A stretch of 64,000 nucleotides of DNA. Origin: an uncultured Oscillospiraceae bacterium (GTDB taxonomy: Bacteria > Bacillota > Clostridia > Oscillospirales > Ruminococcaceae). The notes under the pieces were generated by a model. That model was not told the origin of the DNA. It saw only the letters and a list, made by a program, of their open reading frames with translations, and searched no databases. Positions within the stretch are counted from its first letter, which is position 1. Every line of letters starts with the position of its first letter. Of this stretch, positions 42,563 to 51,710 are shown in pieces. The translations under genes were made by a program, and so were the position numbers. The stretch is from assembly GCA_900539195.1 (NCBI GenBank), contig UQBC01000011.1, positions 6,071 to 70,070 on the forward strand, in the 5' to 3' direction.

Positions 42563-43519
42563 TTATTCGCTTTGTTCTTCGCCGCCGTTGTCGTCGGGTT
42601 CTGCCTGCGCCGCAGGTTCCTCCTGCTTCTCAGCCTTTTTCCTTGACGGCGCTCTGCGGTATTTTCCTCTGCCAAGCTCCTCAATCATTTTGAGTTGCGT
42701 CTGTATGCCTGCATCGGTAATTTCACTGCCGTTATCTATAATAACTGTACCGCTCGGTGCGTCTTTAAGCACCTCTACTTCAATATTCTTCACATTGTTG
42801 AACAGCTTTTTGAAATAGTCGGTATCTGCCGCCATTTCTTCGCTGACATCGGTCTTTGATAAGATCAGCTTTACATATTCACTGCCACGGAAGCTCTTTC
42901 CCGCTTCTTTTATGGTCTTTTTGATAACCGCCTTGTCCTTCTGACCGAGTGAGTTCAGCGTTATGCGGTTTACTATTTCCATTACCGTGTCGAATATCTC
43001 GACCTCGTAGCTGTCAAAAAGTTCTGCCTTGTCGCTTACCATCTGCTCGCTGAGCCTTTTGAGCTCTGCAAGCATATCTCGGCATTTGTCAAGCCCTGCG
43101 GCATAACCGTCCTCGTGACCTTTTGCAAAACCGTCAGCCTTACTCTGTTCAAATATAGCCTCCGCCTGCGCCTTTGCCTTTGCCGCATAGTCCTGCGCCT
43201 GCTTTTCGGTATCGCTTAGTATTTTCTGTGCCTTTTCACGGGCTTCGGCAAGTGCCCTTTCACCCTCGGCACGATAAAAACCTGTTATCTTTTCTTTTTC
43301 CTGCTCCAGTTCCTGCCGGTGCCTCTCCGAGATCTGATCGTTGATTTCTGTGTTGTCCGCATCGGCATCAGGCTCTGCGGTGCCCTGCGGGATCTGCAGG
43401 ATCTGCGAGATCTGCGGTGCGACAGGCTTAACCTTTATTGAGTTGTCAATTACGACAGTATCGGTTGTTGGCTGAACAGGGTAATAATAACCCCTTCCTG
43501 CTTTGAATACGCCTGCCAA
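42563..43519 (-). CDS. fliH: Flagellar assembly protein FliH
   Basis: 318 residues. After a variable N-terminus comes a long coiled coil (RHRQELEQEKEKITGFYRAEGERALAEAREK..), then the conserved ATPase-stator domain (KAELFDSYEVEIFDTVMEIVNRITLNSLGQKDKAVIKKTIKEA). A charged Ala/Glu-rich tail ends the protein. It binds and restrains FliI. Confidence 0.9.
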   Translation of the reverse strand: MAGVFKAGRGYYYPVQPTTDTVVIDNSIKVKPVAPQISQILQIPQGTAEPDADADNTEINDQISERHRQELEQEKEKITGFYRAEGERALAEAREKAQKILSDTEKQAQDYAAKAKAQAEAIFEQSKADGFAKGHEDGYAAGLDKCRDMLAELKRLSEQMVSDKAELFDSYEVEIFDTVMEIVNRITLNSLGQKDKAVIKKTIKEAGKSFRGSEYVKLILSKTDVSEEMAADTDYFKKLFNNVKNIEVEVLKDAPSGTVIIDNGSEITDAGIQTQLKMIEELGRGKYRRAPSRKKAEKQEEPAAQAEPDDNGGEEQSE

Positions 43520-43540
43520 AATATATTCCTCGCTTTCGTA

Positions 43541-44545
43541 TTATGCGATAATTTCGTCTTCTTTGCCGCCCTTGGAGATGATGAGCGTGCCCTCGTCCTC
43601 AAGTCTGCGTATGATAGATACGATTCTCTGCTGAGCATCTTCAACATCACGCATACGGACATTGTGAAGATATTCAACGTCTGTCTGTACGCTTTCACGC
43701 ATACGGGTAGACATATTTGCATAGATGCACTCCGCAACTTCGGGTGTCGAACCCTTGATCGCAACAGCAAGATCCTTTGAATCGACCTCAGGAATGAACG
43801 CCTGTATTGCCATATTGTCGAGAGTTACTATATCCTCGAATACGAACATCTTTGAACGTATATCGTCTGCAAGCTTCGGATCTCTGAGCGTCAGCTCGTC
43901 GAATATGTACTTCTCCGTTGCACGGTCTACGTTGTTCATGACCTCCGCAACATAATCTATACCGCCGACCTCTGTGCTGTCGGCTGTAACAAGGTTATCA
44001 AACTTCTTTTCAAGTGTGCGCTCGATAGACTTTACAACATCAGGCGATGCCCTGTCCATCTTAGCCATACGCTCAACTACATCTATCCTTGTTTTTTTGG
44101 GCAGCTCGCTTAAAATTGCCGATGCCTGATCACTCCTTGCATAAGAAAGTATCAGTGCTATAGTCTGCGGATGCTCGTTCTGCACCATTGCCAGCAGATT
44201 CTTATAGTCTGCCTTGCGGACAAATGCGAACGCTTTTGTTTGGAACTGCTTTGTTATCTTTTCAAACAGCGCTTGTGCCGTCTGCGGACCGAATGCCTTT
44301 TCAAGTATGTCACGGGCATATTCCACACCGCCCTCGGATATTACCTTCTGAGTAAGGCAAAGCTCATAGAACTCATTGAGAACGCTGTCTACCACTTCCA
44401 TGGGGTAGTAGTTCATTCTTGCTATTTCAAGCGTTATCTGTTCTACTTCCTCGTCGGAAAAGTGCTTGAATACCTCGGACGCATTTTCCGTACCGATAGA
44501 GCTTATAATTATCGCCGCCTTTTGTGCGCTGGTAAGTGCCTCCAT
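43541..44545 (-). CDS. fliG: Flagellar motor switch protein FliG
   Basis: 334 residues, standard length. The three domains are present: N-terminal (TSAQKAAIIISSIGTENASEVFKHFSDEEVEQIT), middle with EHPQTIALILSY (the EHPQR motif), and C-terminal with DDIRSKMFVFEDIVTLDN and the torque-generating charged residues. Confidence 0.98.
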   Translation of the reverse strand: MEALTSAQKAAIIISSIGTENASEVFKHFSDEEVEQITLEIARMNYYPMEVVDSVLNEFYELCLTQKVISEGGVEYARDILEKAFGPQTAQALFEKITKQFQTKAFAFVRKADYKNLLAMVQNEHPQTIALILSYARSDQASAILSELPKKTRIDVVERMAKMDRASPDVVKSIERTLEKKFDNLVTADSTEVGGIDYVAEVMNNVDRATEKYIFDELTLRDPKLADDIRSKMFVFEDIVTLDNMAIQAFIPEVDSKDLAVAIKGSTPEVAECIYANMSTRMRESVQTDVEYLHNVRMRDVEDAQQRIVSIIRRLEDEGTLIISKGGKEDEIIA

Positions 44546-44572
44546 ATATATCCTTCCTTTATGCTGTCGATA

Positions 44573-46201
44573 TCATTCGCCGCTTTTCATCATAGAGCGT
44601 ATGAGCTGGGCAACGACATCGGGATTTGTGCGTGAGAAATCTTTGATTTCCTTCTTGAGAACTGCACTCTTTGACTCGTCGTCATAGTCGTCAAGGTGCT
44701 GAATATTGAATTCTTCGTCCGGCTGTGGCTGAGGCTCGAAGCTGAGAGCGGCTGATTCCTGAGCCGCCTGTGCCGCCGCTGCCTGTGCCGCAGCCGCTTT
44801 TGCCTTAGCTCTTGCACGCTTTTTCTTCTTTGCGTTGCTTGTAAGTATAGCGACAATGAGAAGCGCAACAACCAGAAGTCCGAGCAGAATGATAATGTAA
44901 ACTGTCCAGTCAACGCTTCCGCCTTTGTTTATCGTATTGCCGTTGCCGTTTGTGCCGTTGTTTCCGTTTATAACGAACGGGTAGTTTGCAACCGTGACAT
45001 TTGCAACGTCTGCGCCGATTGCGAATGCGATTACTTCACGGAGCTGTTCCTTGTCCGCTTCAAGCATATTAATCTGATCTACAGTTACAGCCGCCGTTAT
45101 TTTATCTACCGAATAGCCGTTCTTTTCAAGCTGTCTTATCTCGGTGTTTACAAGACGCTTTACGGTAATGCTGTTCTGATAGTAATATTGGTTATCGTCG
45201 TCGCCCGTGATAGTCGGATAGTTCGGTGAGATGTCGCTGTTGCTTGTTGTGCCTACAACTCCGGACAGCGAGCCGATACCGCCCCAGCCCTCGTTCTTTG
45301 TGGAGCTTTCTATCATACCGCCCGATGTACCGTCCTTTGCTATTGACGGGGTGTAGATTGTGTATTCCGACTTTGAGTTATCGTAATTGAGCGTTACGTT
45401 TACGTTTATCGTATAGTCCTTGTACAGCTTTTTGAGCGTGTCGTTGAGCTGACTTTTCAGCAGGTTCTGCATCTGCTCCTGGAAGTTCAGCCGTGACTGG
45501 TACAGCACGTCTTCCTCAACGGTCGTGTTTTCGCCTGTCAGAAGCTTGCCGTCTGTATCAAGTATCGAAATATTGTCACGTTCAAGTCCGGGCAGTGAAT
45601 TGAGAACCAGTGCATAGATACCCTCAACCTGATCGCTTGTAAGCTGTGTGTCCTTCTTCAGATCGAGTTTGACGCTTACTCTGGGCTCTTCGCTGTTTGT
45701 CGAAATGACGTAATTGTTGTTTTCGGGCATCGTTATAATTACATACGAATCCTTGACTGCACTTATCGTATTGATAGCCTTCATTATGTGCGTCTGTAAC
45801 TGCTGTATCTGGAGTACCTTCTTTTCGGTGTCGGTCGACCATATACCTATGCCGCTGTTCCATACGTCAAAGTTGAATGTGGATTTCGGGTAACCCTGAA
45901 TGCTCAGCTGCATTCTGACATTATCCGCCTGGTCGCTCGGTACAGAGATACTGCCGTCCGTACCCATTTTTACGTCTGTTATTCCAAGTTCGTTTATTGC
46001 CGAAACGACCTGCGAGCTTTCTTCGCTGTCAAGTCCCGTATAAATTGCTGTGTAACCTTTTTGATTGAGTACTATTGCAAGTACTATTGCGGCAACTATG
46101 ACTACCGATATTGCCGTTATTATGAATATCCGCAGATTTTTCGCTAGCGAGCTCCATTTATCCTTGAACCCGTTCCAGAATGCGGAAAGCTTATCCTTCA
46201 T
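44573..46201 (-). CDS. fliF: Flagellar MS-ring protein FliF
   Basis: 542 residues. First membrane helix at about 23-45, periplasmic ring-building domains (GYTAIYTGLDSEESSQVVSAINELGI.., KVLQIQQLQTHIMKAINTISAVKDSYVIITMPE), second helix near 440-462. An Ala/Lys-rich stretch and the FliG-binding tail DVVAQLIRSMMKSGE follow. Confidence 0.97.
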   Translation of the reverse strand: MKDKLSAFWNGFKDKWSSLAKNLRIFIITAISVVIVAAIVLAIVLNQKGYTAIYTGLDSEESSQVVSAINELGITDVKMGTDGSISVPSDQADNVRMQLSIQGYPKSTFNFDVWNSGIGIWSTDTEKKVLQIQQLQTHIMKAINTISAVKDSYVIITMPENNNYVISTNSEEPRVSVKLDLKKDTQLTSDQVEGIYALVLNSLPGLERDNISILDTDGKLLTGENTTVEEDVLYQSRLNFQEQMQNLLKSQLNDTLKKLYKDYTINVNVTLNYDNSKSEYTIYTPSIAKDGTSGGMIESSTKNEGWGGIGSLSGVVGTTSNSDISPNYPTITGDDDNQYYYQNSITVKRLVNTEIRQLEKNGYSVDKITAAVTVDQINMLEADKEQLREVIAFAIGADVANVTVANYPFVINGNNGTNGNGNTINKGGSVDWTVYIIILLGLLVVALLIVAILTSNAKKKKRARAKAKAAAAQAAAAQAAQESAALSFEPQPQPDEEFNIQHLDDYDDESKSAVLKKEIKDFSRTNPDVVAQLIRSMMKSGE

Positions 46202-46231
46202 CTATATATGTATCCTTCCCTGATAATCGGA

Positions 46232-46537
46232 TTAAACAGTCATACGCATTATCTCGTTGTATGCGTCGACAGCCTTGTTCTTGACAGTAACAAGCAGATC
46301 CACAGCGGTAGCCGCCTTTTCGAGATTGACCTGTATCTGAGCAAGGTCGTCGACATCGCCGAGCATAAGGTCGATCGAATCCTGCTGAACCTGTGCGTCG
46401 GTTTCCTTGACGTTATTTACAAGCGACTCGAAGATATCAAAGAATGTAGCGTCGCTTTCGGTTTTATCTTCAGTCTGCTTTTTCTGACTTATCGTTTCCA
46501 TAGGGGCGATATTGCTTGTAAGCGGTACTATAAACAT
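46232..46537 (-). CDS. fliE: Flagellar hook-basal body protein FliE
   Basis: 101 residues. The C-terminal half DLAQIQVNLEKAATAVDLLVTVKNKAVDAYNEIMRMTV is the FliE signature. It joins the MS ring to the rod. Confidence 0.93.
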   Translation of the reverse strand: MFIVPLTSNIAPMETISQKKQTEDKTESDATFFDIFESLVNNVKETDAQVQQDSIDLMLGDVDDLAQIQVNLEKAATAVDLLVTVKNKAVDAYNEIMRMTV

Positions 46538-46561
46538 CTATATCAGTTCCTTTCGGTTGTC

Positions 46562-47044
46562 TTAGTTATTTCCTATGCTGAGTGCTGTCTGCGCCATTGA
46601 TTTGACGGCGTTCAGCACAGCGAGGTTGGCTTCATACGAACGTGTAGCCGCCATAGCGTCCATTTCCTCTTCCGCTACGTCAACGTTTGGCAGATAGTAA
46701 TATCCGTTTTCGTCTGCGTCGGGGTGGGTCGGGTCGTACACGGGTGTAAGCGGTGTTTCGTCCTTGACTATCTCAGTTACAAGCACACCCTTGTTTTTAG
46801 TCGCAGAAACAGTATTCGCAGGCACTCCCCCTGCTATTTTTTCTTTCCTCTTTGCTATTGTTTCCTCAAGCACTGAGTTGAAACCCTTGTTTTCGCTGAA
46901 CAGTACGACCTGCCTTCTGTACGGCGTACCGTCCTCCGTTCTGGTGGTTTTTGCGTTCGCAACATTCTGCGAAATTACATCAAGACGCAGTCTTTCCGCT
47001 GCCATTCCCGATGCGGCTATATTAAGCGAGCTTAAAAACGCCAT
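46562..47044 (-). CDS. flgC: Flagellar rod protein FlgC
   Basis: 160 residues. The N-terminal SLNIAASGMAAERLRLDVISQNVANAKTTRTEDGTPYRRQ and the C-terminal YYLPNVDVAEEEMDAMAATRSYEANLAVLNAVKSMAQTAL are typical of FlgC. Confidence 0.96.
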   Translation of the reverse strand: MAFLSSLNIAASGMAAERLRLDVISQNVANAKTTRTEDGTPYRRQVVLFSENKGFNSVLEETIAKRKEKIAGGVPANTVSATKNKGVLVTEIVKDETPLTPVYDPTHPDADENGYYYLPNVDVAEEEMDAMAATRSYEANLAVLNAVKSMAQTALSIGNN

Positions 47045-47125
47045 GCAAAAAACTCCTTTCTGTATGTCAAAAAAGCGTTGAAATCCGTTTCACTGTATAT
47101 AATCCATTATTTTAAAGCGTCTGCT

Positions 47126-47161
47126 TTAAGGCAATAGCCGTTAATTGTGCGGTATTGCCTA
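47126..47161. repeat. Small palindromic intergenic element, copy 2
   Basis: AAGGCAATAGCCG and CGGTATTGCCT around TTAATTGTG form a hairpin in the 120-bp gap between flgB and flgC. It is the inverse of the element at 2133-2170. Confidence 0.5.
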
Positions 47162-47164
47162 AAA

Positions 47165-47548
47165 TTACGTTTTCATTGCCGAGCGCAGTCTGGTGAACTC
47201 TCCGTTCATCTGGTTTTTGAGCGCCTGATACTGTAACTGTACCTTTGCAAGTTCGTTTGACTGTGAGTCAACATCTACGTTATTACCGTCCGGCTGAGTG
47301 TTTGTGTCGTCGTCCTCGTACACTCTCGTTGCAAGCTCTACCTGCTTTGAGCCATCCTTAGCCTTACCGCCGATAACGCTGGTGTTTTCCATTCTGTCTT
47401 TGAGAACAGCATAAAAGTCAAGATACTTACAGTTATAACCGGGGGTATCCTGATTGGCTATGTTCTGTGCAATTATCTGCTGCTTCTGCCACATTACCGA
47501 AAGTCCCTGCTCGGTTATGCGGAAAGCGTTTGTGTTGAAAAGTGCCAT
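47165..47548 (-). CDS. flgB: Flagellar rod protein FlgB
   Basis: 127 residues. LSVMWQKQQIIAQNIANQDTPGYNCKYLDFYAVL and the C-terminal NELAKVQLQYQALKNQMNGEF identify FlgB. First gene of the flagellar operon; the ATG follows AAAAGGAGG. Confidence 0.95.
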   Translation of the reverse strand: MALFNTNAFRITEQGLSVMWQKQQIIAQNIANQDTPGYNCKYLDFYAVLKDRMENTSVIGGKAKDGSKQVELATRVYEDDDTNTQPDGNNVDVDSQSNELAKVQLQYQALKNQMNGEFTRLRSAMKT

Positions 47549-47731
47549 ATATCCTCCTTTTCAGGCTGAGGTCTTTCCTGACTGTTAATGACTTTAACAG
47601 GTTCTGTATTTTGTGCGTTTCAGTAGCACCGTTACAATATATAGAAAAGTAATTTTAACTATGTAAAAATTACACGAGTTTTGGCACTATTTTAACATTT
47701 TTTAGCTTTAATGCCACCAACTCAATTGTAT

Positions 47732-47760
47732 ATTATACAACATTTTAAGATTTTTTGCAA
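47732..47760 (-). promoter_or_regulatory. Main promoter of the flagellar operon
   Basis: TTGCAA at 47760-47755 and TATAAT at 47737-47732 on the minus strand with a 17-bp spacer, a vegetative type promoter. The leader to flgB is about 175 nt. A weaker TTTACA..CTATAT pair lies closer to the gene. Confidence 0.7.
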
Positions 47761-47867
47761 GGCTAAAAGGAAAATTCTGTTGATTTTTTGTACTTATTTA
47801 ATAAAAGCGTGGGTGTTTGATATGTAACAGCTGTATTTTTTCGTCAGACTGCACAATGGCACCCTTT

Positions 47868-48482
47868 TTACCACTTCCTGTCGAATGTCGGAAGCTCGCC
47901 GTATGAACTTCTTTTCCTTTGCCTGTAAATCATTTTAGGACGTGGTACGGGACGGTTTTGCATCTGCTTTTTCCTGTCACGGCACTTAATATATCTCTGC
48001 GCCGCTATACGGCAGTGCCTGAATATTGTTTTCTGTGCGGTAAAGCACGACGGTAGCGTAACTGACTTTACCTCGGTAAACCCGTTATCGTTGAACCACC
48101 AGTTGTCAAATTCCGGCGCTCCGCGTCTTATATGATATGTGAGCCTGTCACTGCTGCCCTCATAATATCTTATCTTCCCCGTAAAAGTAAGTCTTCCGTT
48201 TTTTACGAAAAGTTTCAATCCGTCATAGGGTATGACCCAGAGCTTGCGTTCAACGCCGCCGGTGTCGGCAAATATACGGCCTGCGTACCTGCTGTATACA
48301 GCTGCGCTTTTCTGAATTTCAAAGTAGGTGCTGCGGGTTATATGGCGCGCTCTCGTTTCGCATACGAGAAATATTATAAGGCTCAGAAAAAGCCATACTG
48401 TAACGCATACCGCAGGTATCAGAAGTCTTACAGCGACAAAATTTTCTGTGCGCCAGTTTCTTGTCTGAAGAATCAGCGACAT
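47868..48482 (-). CDS. Hypothetical membrane protein, start uncertain
   Basis: 204 residues from the first in-frame ATG, family not recognised. One clear membrane helix (residues 19-43), then a soluble part with LWVIPYDGLKLFVKNGRLTFTGKIRYYEGSSDRLTYHIRRG and a strongly basic tail (RKKQMQNRPVPRPKMIYRQRKR). The ATG at 48482 has no ribosome site. The same frame stays open for about 45 codons upstream and reads like a real N-terminus with a second helix (ASTAIGAVLALPALLSLM), but has no start codon. An orphan AAGGGAGG lies at about 48604-48597, with a run of seven T between. The gene may use an unusual start or carry a small frameshift. It ends about 100 bp upstream of the flagellar promoter, on the same strand. 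Confidence 0.55.
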   Translation of the reverse strand: MSLILQTRNWRTENFVAVRLLIPAVCVTVWLFLSLIIFLVCETRARHITRSTYFEIQKSAAVYSRYAGRIFADTGGVERKLWVIPYDGLKLFVKNGRLTFTGKIRYYEGSSDRLTYHIRRGAPEFDNWWFNDNGFTEVKSVTLPSCFTAQKTIFRHCRIAAQRYIKCRDRKKQMQNRPVPRPKMIYRQRKRSSYGELPTFDRKW

Positions 48483-48750
48483 AAGGCTGAGAAGTGCCGG
48501 CAGGGCGAGTACCGCTCCTATTGCCGTGCTGGCTTTTCTGCACGCTTCGCGGTATCCTTTTGTATCGGCGTGAAAAAAATTCTGCGTACCCGCACCTCCC
48601 TTAAGACAAACTTCTGCTTATACTAATTATATTATAGCCGCCTTACAAAAGTCAACGAACTTTTCTTAATTAAAATGTATAAAAACGATCCGCATTTTTT
48701 AAACAATTCGCAGAATTTTTAAAAGTCGACGAAAAAACCGATGATTTAAC

Positions 48751-48779
48751 TTGATTTATTGGCTATTTTATTGTATACT
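48751..48779 (+). promoter_or_regulatory. Promoter of the PilZ-GGDEF pair
   Basis: TTGATT at 48751-48756 and TATACT at 48774-48779 with a 17-bp spacer, divergent from the hypothetical gene. Confidence 0.75.
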
Positions 48780-48864
48780 TAATGTTAAATGATATTATAG
48801 GCGTGTTGGGTACGGCAGTTTATGCTAATTTCCCCGTGTGTCTTTGAAAGGGGGAGTTGTGTTT

Positions 48865-49563
48865 TTGAGCTACAAGAAAGAAGAGTTCACTTCTTTTGAG
48901 ATAACTTCGCTTGACGGCGAAAGGCTGTTCTATACGGAAAATAACTTTGACTTTCCCATAATGTACGATATGAACGATAATATTATCGACAATATGCTTA
49001 TGATAAAAGGACGCCGGCTCCCGGAAATAGATACATCGGAGTATGTCTATGTCATTGCCCGTATGCGCGACGGCGACAGATACAGATATAAGACCAACAT
49101 CTCTGTGTCGACAGACAGACAGATGAACGTTGTATTAAGACCGGATAAGGCAGAACTGCTTGAAGAACGCAGACGTTATTTCAAGATAAAGACAAACGAG
49201 AGAGCATTCATCACACTGAGAACTCAGGAGGGTGATGATAAGCCTACTCCGCTTGAGCCGCCTGCCGAGATTTATATCAAGGATATCAATGTCGGAGGAG
49301 TGTTCTTCATCTGCACCGATATACGCAGACATTTTGCAAAGGGCGATAAACTGCTGTTGCTGGTCAATCTGTCCGGCACACGCCTTGAGCTTAACGCAGA
49401 GGTGCTGAGAGAACAGGCGATAGGATCTCAGGAAGCGGATACGGGTTACGGTTGCCGGTTTATCGGCGTTTCCCATTCGCAGGAAGAAATCATTTCCAGA
49501 TATATTTACAAATTGCAGTTTGAAATGCTGCAAAAATCGCGTGAAAAACGTGATATGTTTTAA
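48865..49563 (+). CDS. PilZ domain protein, flagellar brake type (YcgR/DgrA-like)
   Basis: 232 residues in two parts. An N-terminal YcgR-like beta domain (about 1-105) is followed by a PilZ domain starting at ERRRYFKIKT, which supplies the arginines that clamp c-di-GMP. The second c-di-GMP motif (D/N-x-S-x-x-G) appears as DINVGG, with Asn for Ser. The family slows or stops the flagellar motor when c-di-GMP rises. Start read as the TTG at 48865, 8 nt after AGGGGGAG; a GTG at 48859 is possible. 25 nt upstream of a diguanylate cyclase gene and next to the flagellar operon, which supports the role. Confidence 0.85.
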   Translation: MSYKKEEFTSFEITSLDGERLFYTENNFDFPIMYDMNDNIIDNMLMIKGRRLPEIDTSEYVYVIARMRDGDRYRYKTNISVSTDRQMNVVLRPDKAELLEERRRYFKIKTNERAFITLRTQEGDDKPTPLEPPAEIYIKDINVGGVFFICTDIRRHFAKGDKLLLLVNLSGTRLELNAEVLREQAIGSQEADTGYGCRFIGVSHSQEEIISRYIYKLQFEMLQKSREKRDMF

Positions 49564-49588
49564 ATAAGGGCTTCGGAGGTTACACAAT

Positions 49589-51601
49589 ATGCAGTCATTT
49601 AAAATCAAAACGACTTTACGCATACTTACTACCGCATTTGCGGTTATACCGATGCTGATAGTCGGCATTGTCGGATATTTCAGCATGACGGGCTTTGCCG
49701 CAAATTCGGTTAGCCAGTTTGCAAGAGCGGCAGGCGCAGCGCAAAAGGAGATAATAAACCAGTATCTCAACGAATGTATATCCGATGTTGTTTACCTTTC
49801 GTTCAGCAATTCGGCGGGCACTCTTGCACAGAGCGGCCAGGGAGACGACGCAAAGTCAAATCTGTCGTTGCTTTCGGAGAATATCGAAACCAGAAACAGC
49901 GGTTTCAAGAACGTAGTCATCACAGATACTTCCGGTAATATAGTGTATGAATATGACGACGTACAGGGCATGAAGGAAAGCTTCTTCGGTTTTGAAGAGA
50001 TTGAGGATCTTCCGGAGGGAAATGTAAAAATATCCAATATCTATATGAACAACGAAGATTACGGTACAGACGTGTTTTTTGTTGCAAAAAGTATAGACAA
50101 GGACGGTCTTAATATCAAAGACGGTTATGCGATTGAAGTCATTGACTTGAGCCACCTGACTGAAATACTTTCACATTCCACATACGGCGAAGGAAAGGGA
50201 TATCTTACAGTATCCGACAGTAACGGCTGTGTACTTAATTACAACGGAACCACAGTACAGAAAATCGACGATATTTCAGACAGCGGTATGTGTGATATCT
50301 ACAGATCAATGATCAAGCCCGTAAAGAAGGACGAAAACATTGATTACAATGCAGGTTCGTCGCTTGGCTGCTATAACTATTTCTCAGGTCCGACAACCGC
50401 CGGCTGGAAGTGGGTCAGTGTATATCCCGGTAATGTGTCAATGTCTCAGATAATGGTACCGGTTGCGATATCTGTAGGTTCGATGGCGTTACTTGCCATT
50501 ATATGCGCTTTGCTCGGTATACTCATTACCAAGTCTATAGTAAACCCGATGAACAAGATGGTTGCCGTTGCGCGTGAGATTCAGGAAGGCGACCGTGAAA
50601 AGCGTCTTGAAATTAAGGCTCACAACGAGTTCAAGGATATTTCCGAGCTGTTCAATAATATGCTTGATGACGTAAGCATGTCGGAAGAATTACACAGAAC
50701 AATATCAGACATTTCGGACAATATGCTGTTTGAGTGGGATTTCCACAAGGAGTCGATGTATATCTCAGATAACTTCAGAGAGAAGTTCGATATCGACCCG
50801 AAGGAAGCACAACTTGCAAACGGTAAGTTCCTTGATAAGCTTATGAGCGAGGAGTACGCAGAGATTTACAAGCGTGATATCAGCGTCCTGCTCAAGAACA
50901 GAACAGGTCACAGCGGTGAATACCAGATTACCACCAAGAACGGCAGTCTGCTTTGGTTCTCGGTGCGTGCGCTCTGCGTTACCGATCGTCTTGGCGAACC
51001 GCTCCGTGTTATCGGTGTCGTAACTGATATAGACAGCGAAAAGAAGCTTGAACTTCAGCTTTCCGAGCGTGCAAGTTATGATTTCTTGTCACAGCTTTAC
51101 AACAGAAGTACATTTGAGCGTGAGCTCAAGAGTGAGATTGAGCGTAGCGCACACGCAAAGGTTGCGGTACTCTTTATAGATGTAGACGACTTCAAGTTTA
51201 TCAACGACCGTTTCGGACACTCGGTAGGCGACGAAGTTATCAAGTATGTTGCCGGCTGTATCAAACAGCGTGTAAAGGGTAGCGGATTTGCCGGACGTTT
51301 CGGCGGCGATGAGTTTGTACTCTGTATTACCGATCCCAAGCAGATAGAAGAAATCGAAAGCCTGTCGCTTGACCTTATTGATGAGCTTTATGAAGGCTAT
51401 CATTCAGAGCTTGCCAATGTTTCGATAAATGTCAAGGCAAGTATCGGTATTGCATTCTTCCCCGAACATGGCGATGACAGCGACAAGATTGTTGCGGCTG
51501 CCGATGAAGCTATGTACTTCGTAAAGAAGAACGGTAAGGCAAACTACCACATTTATCAGCCCGAAGATTCACAGATTGCGGATCTTCAGCACACTCTGTA
51601 A
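49589..51601 (+). CDS. Membrane diguanylate cyclase (sensor-HAMP-PAS-GGDEF)
   Basis: 670 residues: membrane helix near 13-33, an extracellular Cache-like sensor region (about 35-285), a second helix (about 290-313), and HAMP (SIVNPMNKMVAVAREIQEGDREKRLEI). A PAS domain (about 365-485) and a C-terminal GGDEF domain follow. The catalytic loop GRFGGDEFVLCI (GGDEF near 571-575) is intact, so it should make c-di-GMP from two GTP. The inhibitory RxxD site expected five residues before GGDEF is replaced by RVKGSG, so product feedback is probably lost. Co-transcribed with the PilZ gene. Confidence 0.95.
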   Translation: MQSFKIKTTLRILTTAFAVIPMLIVGIVGYFSMTGFAANSVSQFARAAGAAQKEIINQYLNECISDVVYLSFSNSAGTLAQSGQGDDAKSNLSLLSENIETRNSGFKNVVITDTSGNIVYEYDDVQGMKESFFGFEEIEDLPEGNVKISNIYMNNEDYGTDVFFVAKSIDKDGLNIKDGYAIEVIDLSHLTEILSHSTYGEGKGYLTVSDSNGCVLNYNGTTVQKIDDISDSGMCDIYRSMIKPVKKDENIDYNAGSSLGCYNYFSGPTTAGWKWVSVYPGNVSMSQIMVPVAISVGSMALLAIICALLGILITKSIVNPMNKMVAVAREIQEGDREKRLEIKAHNEFKDISELFNNMLDDVSMSEELHRTISDISDNMLFEWDFHKESMYISDNFREKFDIDPKEAQLANGKFLDKLMSEEYAEIYKRDISVLLKNRTGHSGEYQITTKNGSLLWFSVRALCVTDRLGEPLRVIGVVTDIDSEKKLELQLSERASYDFLSQLYNRSTFERELKSEIERSAHAKVAVLFIDVDDFKFINDRFGHSVGDEVIKYVAGCIKQRVKGSGFAGRFGGDEFVLCITDPKQIEEIESLSLDLIDELYEGYHSELANVSINVKASIGIAFFPEHGDDSDKIVAAADEAMYFVKKNGKANYHIYQPEDSQIADLQHTL

Positions 51602-51615
51602 TTAAATCAAATATT

Positions 51616-51650
51616 CATACCCGCTTTTTTGGCGGGTATGACTGTTTTTA
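51616..51650 (+). terminator. Terminator after the diguanylate cyclase
   Basis: CATACCCGC/GCGGGTATG stem with a T-rich loop, followed by ACTGTTTTTA. Confidence 0.85.
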
Positions 51651-51710
51651 TATGTAAATAATTTGAAATACAAAAATTTAACCGGATAAATCAAAGAGAG
51701 GATATACCGT

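Noticed and set aside
47549..48860. c-di-GMP riboswitch before flagellar or PilZ genes
   Set aside because: The conserved GEMM core words were looked for by eye in the intergenic regions of 47.5-60.4 kb and none was found.
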